Source: Bacillota bacterium | GTDB lineage: Bacteria; Bacillota; Limnochordia; Limnochordales; Limnochordaceae | Direction of reading: 5' to 3' | Assembly: GCA_017577405.1 (NCBI GenBank) | Contig: PIUA01000017.1 | Location: 1 to 61,211 of the forward strand | DNA: 61,211 bases | Shown here: one piece after another, positions 56,843 through 61,211 of the stretch | Position numbering within the stretch: position 1 is the first letter of the stretch | Layout: each line of letters starts with the position of its first letter | Notes under the pieces: generated by a model | What the model saw: only the letters and a program-made list of their open reading frames with translations | The model's database searches: none | What the model was told of the DNA's origin: nothing | Program-made: the position numbers and the translations under genes

Positions 56843-57671
56843 CGGTGGTCGCCTCCTTGGTGCCGGCCCCGGTGCCGGGGCCGGGGAAGCTGGCCCGGGT
56901 CACCAGGGTGGCAAAGCTCCGGGTCAGCCGGCCGTCGGGGCTGACCGCCTCCAAGCCAAAGGGAAAGCTGCCGTCAGGGAGGGCCAGGCGCAGGGTGAAG
57001 GTGCCATCGGGCGCCAGGGGGACCCGCTCCCGGTTGAGCCAGAGGGTGGCCTCGGGCCGGGTGCGGCCCCGCAGGATCAGCTCCGCCGTCACCTCCAGGA
57101 AGAGGTCCTCCTGGGGCTGGGCCCAGGCTTGGGCAGGGCTGGCGCCGGGGCTGGTCACCCAGGCCAAAGGCGACCCCTCGGCCAGGGGCAGGCTGATCTT
57201 CCAGGCCCGGCTTTCCACGTACTGGGGAGAGCCGTGCTCGTCCACCCCCCGGAACTGGCGGAGGACCACCTCCTCGGCCCGGCTGACGGGGGGCGCGGTC
57301 AGGTGGGCCGGTTCCCGGGGTGGGGTCGCCACCAGGTTGGAGCGGCTGATGGGGGTAAAGCGGCCGCCCGGTCCCCGGAACCCCAGCTCCGCCTGGAAGC
57401 GGTGGCCCGGCCGGCCCACGTGGAGGTACCAGCTCTCCGCGTGGCCGACGGCCACCTCCTCCGGTGGGCCCGTCTGGGAGAGGTCGTGGAGGCGGAGGAG
57501 GGGGGTGAGGGCCTCTGGGGGGCAGCCCTGATCCCGGCACGCCCGCTCCATCGCCTGAGGGGTGAGCTCCCAGTAGGCAAAGAGGGTCTCGGGATCGCGC
57601 ACCAGCAGGGTGACGCGGTCCTCCCCGTAGCGCGCCGGCAGGGGCGGGGTTGGAGGCTGAGGCTGACGCAC
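56835..57671 (-). CDS. DUF4912 domain protein
   Basis: Protein of 278 residues from GTG 57671 with AAGGGGG eight bases upstream. It begins with a proline-rich stretch and then GEDRVTLLVRDPETLFAYWEL (about residues 16-36), the typical start of DUF4912. A beta-rich middle follows (ESWYLHVGRPGHRFQAELGF), and the C-terminal half (about 185-260, ILRGRTRPEATLWLNRERV, PDGTFTLRLALPDGSFPFGLE) resembles Ig-like or carbohydrate-contact folds. It precedes and overlaps the GH57 gene, a pairing found in several thermophiles. The function is not known; a role in glucan binding is inferred. The frame runs far upstream, but that is nagA shadow. Confidence 0.82.
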   Translation of the reverse strand: MRQPQPPTPPLPARYGEDRVTLLVRDPETLFAYWELTPQAMERACRDQGCPPEALTPLLRLHDLSQTGPPEEVAVGHAESWYLHVGRPGHRFQAELGFRGPGGRFTPISRSNLVATPPREPAHLTAPPVSRAEEVVLRQFRGVDEHGSPQYVESRAWKISLPLAEGSPLAWVTSPGASPAQAWAQPQEDLFLEVTAELILRGRTRPEATLWLNRERVPLAPDGTFTLRLALPDGSFPFGLEAVSPDGRLTRSFATLVTRASFPGPGTGAGTKEATTGG

Positions 57672-57863
57672 CGGTGGATCCCCCTTCAAGTGGAGCGGGC
57701 GCGGTGGAGCGTGAATGGCCGAAGTTACTATGTTCGAGGCCAGAGGTGGATATGCGCCCAATGGGTGGGGCAGGGAACCGGTTCGGTGGGGAAGAAGTAG
57801 AGGGGCGCCCGAACCAGCCCGCCATCGCTGTCGGGGAAGGTCCTGGGCACGGGGGGTATGGGG

Positions 57864-59159
57864 ATGTCGGAGGCAACGGCTTGGCTCCTCCGGGGGGCCA
57901 GGATCCATCAAGGCACCCAGTGGGCCGATGAGGCGGTCCTTGCCGCGGTGGGGGGGCGGATCGCCTACGTCGGCGACCTGCGCAAACTCCCGCGCCGGCT
58001 GGAGGGAGCCGGCGTCGAGGTGGGCCGCCAGAGTCTGGAAGAGATCCACACCGAGGGCGGCTACCTCTGCCCCGGCTTCATTGACGTTCACCTGCACGGC
58101 GGGGGCGGGGCCGACGTGATGGACGCCTCGCCCGGCGCGCTGAGCCAGCTGGCCCGCACCCATGCCCGCCACGGCACCGTCGCCTTCCTGCCGACCACCG
58201 TCACCGCGCCCTACGAGCAGCTCCACCGGGTCTTGGAGGCGGTGGAGGAGACGGCCGGCGCCCGGGAGGAGGGGGCGGAGCTCCTGGGCGTCCACCTGGA
58301 AGGGCCCCACCTGAACCCGGCCCGGGCCGGCGCCCAGAACCCCGAGTTCCTGACGCCGCCGTCGCTGCCGGAGATGCAAGCCCTGCTCGAGCGGTTCCCC
58401 GGCCGGGTGCGCTGGGTGACGGTGGCGCCTGAGCTGGAGGGGGCCCGGGAGCTCATCCAGTACCTCCGCGAGGCCGGGGTGGTGGTCTCCATCGGCCACT
58501 CGGACGCCACCTATGAGCAGGCGATGGTGGCCTTCCAGTGGGGGATCAGCCACGCGACCCACACCTTCAACGGCATGAACCCCCTCCACCACCGGGCACC
58601 GGGGGTGCCCGGCGCGGTCCTCACGGCCCCCGGGGTCTCGGCGGAGATCATCGCCGATGGGTTCCACATCCATCCCGGGGTGGCCCGGCTCCTCTGGCAG
58701 GTGAAAGGGCCCGACCGGCTCCTCCTGGTGACCGATGCCATGCGGGCCACCGATCTGCCCGACGGCCGGTATGATCTGGGGGGCCTGGAGGTAGATGTGG
58801 TGGGCGGGGCGGCGCGGCTCGCGGGGCAGGAGACCCTGGCCGGCAGTACCCTCACCCTGGAGCGGGCCGTCGCCTGGATGGTGGAGGCGGTGGGGCTCTC
58901 CTTGGCCGAGGCCGTCCAGCTGGCCAGCCTCAACCCGGCCCGGCGGCTGGGTGTAGCCCACCGGTTGGGCAGCCTGGAGGTAGGGAAGGATGCCAGCTTG
59001 GTCCTCCTGGATGATGCCCTCCGGGTCCGGCTCACCCTGCGCCAGGGGGAGCTGATCTACGACGGGCAGGGCGACGAGTTTGAGGACGCCGCCCACGGCG
59101 GGGCCGGGGCCTTGGACGGCGAGCCGTCTGAGATGCTCGATCACGAGGAGGCGTACTGA
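57864..59159 (+). CDS. nagA: N-acetylglucosamine-6-phosphate deacetylase NagA
   Basis: Metal amidohydrolase releasing acetate from GlcNAc-6-phosphate. It has 431 residues from ATG 57864; the ATG at 57858 is too close to the G-run that serves as ribosome-binding site. PGFIDVHLHGGGGADVMD is near residues 71-88 (metal HxH), VHLEGPHLNPARAGAQ holds the metal glutamate, GHSDATYEQ and HTFNGMNPLHHRAPG bind metal and substrate, and LVTDAMRAT carries the catalytic aspartate. It is divergent from the DUF4912 gene and is followed four bases on by nagB. Confidence 0.94.
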   Translation: MSEATAWLLRGARIHQGTQWADEAVLAAVGGRIAYVGDLRKLPRRLEGAGVEVGRQSLEEIHTEGGYLCPGFIDVHLHGGGGADVMDASPGALSQLARTHARHGTVAFLPTTVTAPYEQLHRVLEAVEETAGAREEGAELLGVHLEGPHLNPARAGAQNPEFLTPPSLPEMQALLERFPGRVRWVTVAPELEGARELIQYLREAGVVVSIGHSDATYEQAMVAFQWGISHATHTFNGMNPLHHRAPGVPGAVLTAPGVSAEIIADGFHIHPGVARLLWQVKGPDRLLLVTDAMRATDLPDGRYDLGGLEVDVVGGAARLAGQETLAGSTLTLERAVAWMVEAVGLSLAEAVQLASLNPARRLGVAHRLGSLEVGKDASLVLLDDALRVRLTLRQGELIYDGQGDEFEDAAHGGAGALDGEPSEMLDHEEAY

Positions 59160-59163
59160 GAGG

Positions 59164-59922
59164 ATGCAGATCCGGGTTGTGGCCCAGGCGTCGTCGGTCG
59201 CCGAGGGGGTGGCCCGCGAGGTGGTCCGCCAGCTCAACAAGAAGCCCGACACCGTTCTGGGCTTGCCCACCGGGGCAACACCCGAACCCCTCTACCAGAA
59301 GCTGGTGGAGATCTACCGGCGGGGCCAGGTGAGCTTCGCCCAGGTCACCACCTTCAACCTGGATGAGTACCTTGGCTTGGGGCCTGACCACCCGGCCAGC
59401 TACCGGGCGTACATGGAACGCCACCTCTTTGGGCACGTGGATATCGACCCGAGCCGCATCCACATCCCCGACGGCCTGGCGCCCGACCCGGACCGGGAGT
59501 GCCAGGAGTATGAGGAGGCCCTCCGGCGGGCGGGCTACCCCGACCTGCAGATCCTGGGCTTGGGCCGGAATGGCCACATCGGGTTCAACGAGCCGGGGAC
59601 GCCCTTCGGGAGCCTCACCCACCGGGTCCGCCTGACAGAGAGCACCCGGGAGGCGAACCGCCGCTTCTTCCCCCCGGGTGAGGAGCCGCCCACCGAGGCG
59701 ATCACCATGGGGGTCCGCTCCATCATGCAGGCCCGGCGGATCCTGGTGCTGGCCACCGGCGAGGCCAAGGCAGAGGCGGTGGCCAAGGCCATCCTGGGGC
59801 CGGTCACCGAAGAGGTGCCGGCGTCGGTGCTCCAGCTCCATCCCAACGTCACCTGGTGGTTGGACGAGGCGGCAGCCCACCTCTTGGAGCCCGACCTGCG
59901 CTGGGTGGACCGATCCCTGTGA
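59164..59922 (+). CDS. nagB: Glucosamine-6-phosphate deaminase NagB
   Basis: Turns glucosamine-6-phosphate into fructose-6-phosphate and ammonia. It has 252 residues. LGLPTGATPEPLYQKL is near residues 32-47; the base aspartate lies in FNLDEYLGL; GLGRNGHIGFNEPG near 134-147 contains the catalytic aspartate-equivalent, histidine and glutamate region. GAGAGG directly precedes the ATG, with GAGGAGG a little further up. With nagA it forms a GlcNAc-recycling pair; no PTS transporter gene is adjacent. Confidence 0.95.
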   Translation: MQIRVVAQASSVAEGVAREVVRQLNKKPDTVLGLPTGATPEPLYQKLVEIYRRGQVSFAQVTTFNLDEYLGLGPDHPASYRAYMERHLFGHVDIDPSRIHIPDGLAPDPDRECQEYEEALRRAGYPDLQILGLGRNGHIGFNEPGTPFGSLTHRVRLTESTREANRRFFPPGEEPPTEAITMGVRSIMQARRILVLATGEAKAEAVAKAILGPVTEEVPASVLQLHPNVTWWLDEAAAHLLEPDLRWVDRSL

Positions 59923-60025
59923 GGGCCGGCTCGGTTGGGGGCGGCTGGGCCGGCCGTCGGGGGTCAAGGGCGGGACGGATCAGGTGGGGAGGCCTTCTCC
60001 CTCCGTTCGGCCGGGGGTGGGAGCC

Positions 60026-60895
60026 ATGAAGTTCGTGTTGGTGACGGGGCTGTCGGGGGCCGGCAAGAGCGAGGCGATGCACGCCTTCGAGGACTTGGGC
60101 TACTTCTGCGTGGACAACATGCCGCCGGCCCTCATCTCCAAGTTCGCGGAACTCTGCCTCCAGTCCCAGGGGCGGATCACTCAGGTGGCCCTGGTCTGCG
60201 ACATCCGGGGCGGGCTCTTCTTCCAGAGCCTCTTCAACGCCCTCCAGGAGCTGGAGACCATGAACATCCAGTACCAGATCCTCTTCCTGGAGGCGTCCGA
60301 CGAGGTCTTGGTCCGCCGCTTCAAGGAGACCCGCCGGCGCCACCCCCTGGTGGGGGAGGAGGGCTCGGTGCTGGAAGGCATCCGCAAAGAGCGGAAGGCC
60401 CTGGACGAGCTCCGGGGCCGGGCCACGTTGATTCTGGATACCAGCCACCTGACCGGGCGGGAGCTCCGGGCCCAGATCTCCGAACGCTTCGGGGGCGAGC
60501 CCAGCCGGCGGATGATGACCACCATCATCTCCTTCGGCTACAAGCACGGGGTGCCCTTGGACGCCGACCTGGTCTTCGACGTCCGCTTCCTGCCCAACCC
60601 TCATTACGTCCAGTCCCTCAAGGCTTTGACGGGCAACGACCCGCCGGTGGAAGAGTACGTGCTCCGCTGGCCCGCGGCCCAGCGCTTCTTGCGGGAGACC
60701 GAGCGGTACCTGGCCTTCCTGCTGCCCAACTACGTCCAGGAGGGGAAGAGCCATCTGGTGATCGGCGTCGGCTGTACTGGCGGGCAGCACCGATCGGTGG
60801 TGATGGCCAACCGCCTGGCCGACTTCCTCCGGTCCCAAGGTTATCCGGTGGTGGTGGAGCACCGGGAGATCGAGAAGCGCCAGCAGAAGGCGTAA
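60026..60895 (+). CDS. rapZ: RNase adapter/nucleotide-binding protein RapZ (YvcJ)
   Basis: P-loop protein of 289 residues. Walker A GLSGAGKS is at residues 8-15, followed by DLGYFCVDNMP; the C-terminal domain has FGYKHGVP, DVRFLPNPHY and GVGCTGGQHRSVVMA, which binds metabolite or RNA in the E. coli protein. In enterobacteria RapZ senses glucosamine-6-phosphate and controls glmS mRNA; in Bacillus YvcJ has a less clear role. The position 103 bp after nagB may reflect the amino-sugar link. ATG 60026 is chosen as the family N-terminus; the longer frame is nagB shadow. Confidence 0.93.
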   Translation: MKFVLVTGLSGAGKSEAMHAFEDLGYFCVDNMPPALISKFAELCLQSQGRITQVALVCDIRGGLFFQSLFNALQELETMNIQYQILFLEASDEVLVRRFKETRRRHPLVGEEGSVLEGIRKERKALDELRGRATLILDTSHLTGRELRAQISERFGGEPSRRMMTTIISFGYKHGVPLDADLVFDVRFLPNPHYVQSLKALTGNDPPVEEYVLRWPAAQRFLRETERYLAFLLPNYVQEGKSHLVIGVGCTGGQHRSVVMANRLADFLRSQGYPVVVEHREIEKRQQKA

Positions 60896-60911
60896 GAGAG
60901 GAGGGAGCAGG

Positions 60912-61211
60912 CTGGCTGCCGGGCGTCTCTGGTCCGCGGCGGGCCCTCCCCGCCCGCGGTTCGGCGCCGTGGTGCGCCAGGAGCTGGCCGCCGAGCTGCC
61001 CCGGGCCAGGCGGTGCCGGAAGGCGGAGCTCGCGGCCCTCATCCACCTCTTGGGCCGCCTGCTGCCGGGACCCCGCTTGGAGATCCGGGCCAGCGAGGCG
61101 CCCGTGGCCCGGGCGGTCTACCGGCTCCTCCGCCACCTCTACCGGACGCCCCTGGAGCTGGCCTACCACCGGAGCGCGGGCGGCCGGGCCAACCGCTACC
61201 TGGTCCGGGTG
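60912..61211 (+). CDS. whiA: WhiA sporulation-regulator-type protein (3' partial), probable CTG start
   Basis: N-terminal part of WhiA, a LAGLIDADG-like DNA-binding protein of Gram-positives. Visible matches are FGAVVRQELAAELP, RRCRKAELAALIHLLG and NRYLVRV at the window edge. In this frame there is no ATG upstream. CTG at 60912 stands six bases after AGGAGGG (60899-60905) and keeps the conserved phenylalanine that precedes the VKxEL motif; GTGs at 60969 and 60972 would cut it off and lack a ribosome-binding site. It begins 16 bp after rapZ; yvcK, normally between them, is absent. The gene continues beyond base 61211. Confidence 0.85.
   Translation, partial: MAAGRLWSAAGPPRPRFGAVVRQELAAELPRARRCRKAELAALIHLLGRLLPGPRLEIRASEAPVARAVYRLLRHLYRTPLELAYHRSAGGRANRYLVRV

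Noticed and set aside
57672-59270. Upstream extension of the DUF4912 frame (811 residues in total)
   Set aside because: The extension lies antisense to nagA; the recognisable domain starts just after GTG 57671, which has a good ribosome-binding site.

Overview
The window is a gene-dense chromosomal segment of visibly very high G+C, with many GTG/TTG starts and G-rich Shine-Dalgarno sequences. The gene content points to a high-GC, endospore-forming Bacillota lineage: a CwlD-type cortex amidase, a leucine T-box leader, a GlpP antiterminator, a YmfF/YmfH pair, RapZ and WhiA. The general style fits groups such as Thermaerobacter, Limnochordia or Symbiobacterium, but the genus cannot be settled from the sequence alone. 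No rRNA, tRNA, CRISPR array, insertion sequence or phage gene was seen.

Region 1 (1-16.9 kb) is a glycerol / glycerol-3-phosphate (G3P) / dihydroxyacetone (Dha) island. It holds two permeases of a Ugp-type G3P importer (the first cut by the window edge), a NagD/PGP-type HAD phosphatase, an MgtC-family protein, the antiterminator GlpP, a DhaR-like activator with a decayed AAA+ domain, glpF, dhaK, dhaL, glpK, a short GlpA flavoprotein, three complex-II-like subunits (SdhB-, SdhC- and SdhD-like), a DJ-1/PfpI protein, one 860-residue polypeptide joining DhaM, HPr and complete enzyme I, and plsY. The most interesting inference is a G3P:quinone oxidoreductase built from a GlpA flavoprotein on a succinate-dehydrogenase-type Fe-S and membrane module. 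The second is a self-contained PEP-to-Dha phosphorelay.

Region 2 (17-26 kb) carries lipA, an M16 peptidase pair, an EamA transporter, a TPR protein, an RsmC-like methyltransferase, cwlD and murA, ending in a terminator. Region 3 (26.1-36 kb) is an arginine operon, argC-J-B-D-G-H, followed by a flavodoxin-like gene and ilvD. It starts at a near-consensus promoter overlapped by a candidate ArgR operator. Region 4 (36.1-46.1 kb) is a branched-chain operon, ilvB-ilvN-ilvC-serA-leuA-leuB-cimA, behind a sigma-A promoter and a T-box whose specifier reads CTC (Leu). Isoleucine is apparently made through citramalate. leuCD and argF are not in the window.

Region 5 (46.3-53.3 kb) is envelope and cofactor housekeeping: glmM, acpS, nnr, alr, then hemA-hemC from their own promoter. 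Region 6 (53.4-57.7 kb) holds a small minus-strand repeat protein and a glycogen-type set: a GT4 synthase facing a GH57 branching enzyme and a DUF4912 protein. Region 7 (57.9-61.2 kb) is nagA-nagB-rapZ followed directly by a partial whiA, without the yvcK gene that usually separates rapZ and whiA. Two genes, acpS and whiA, appear to use CTG start codons.
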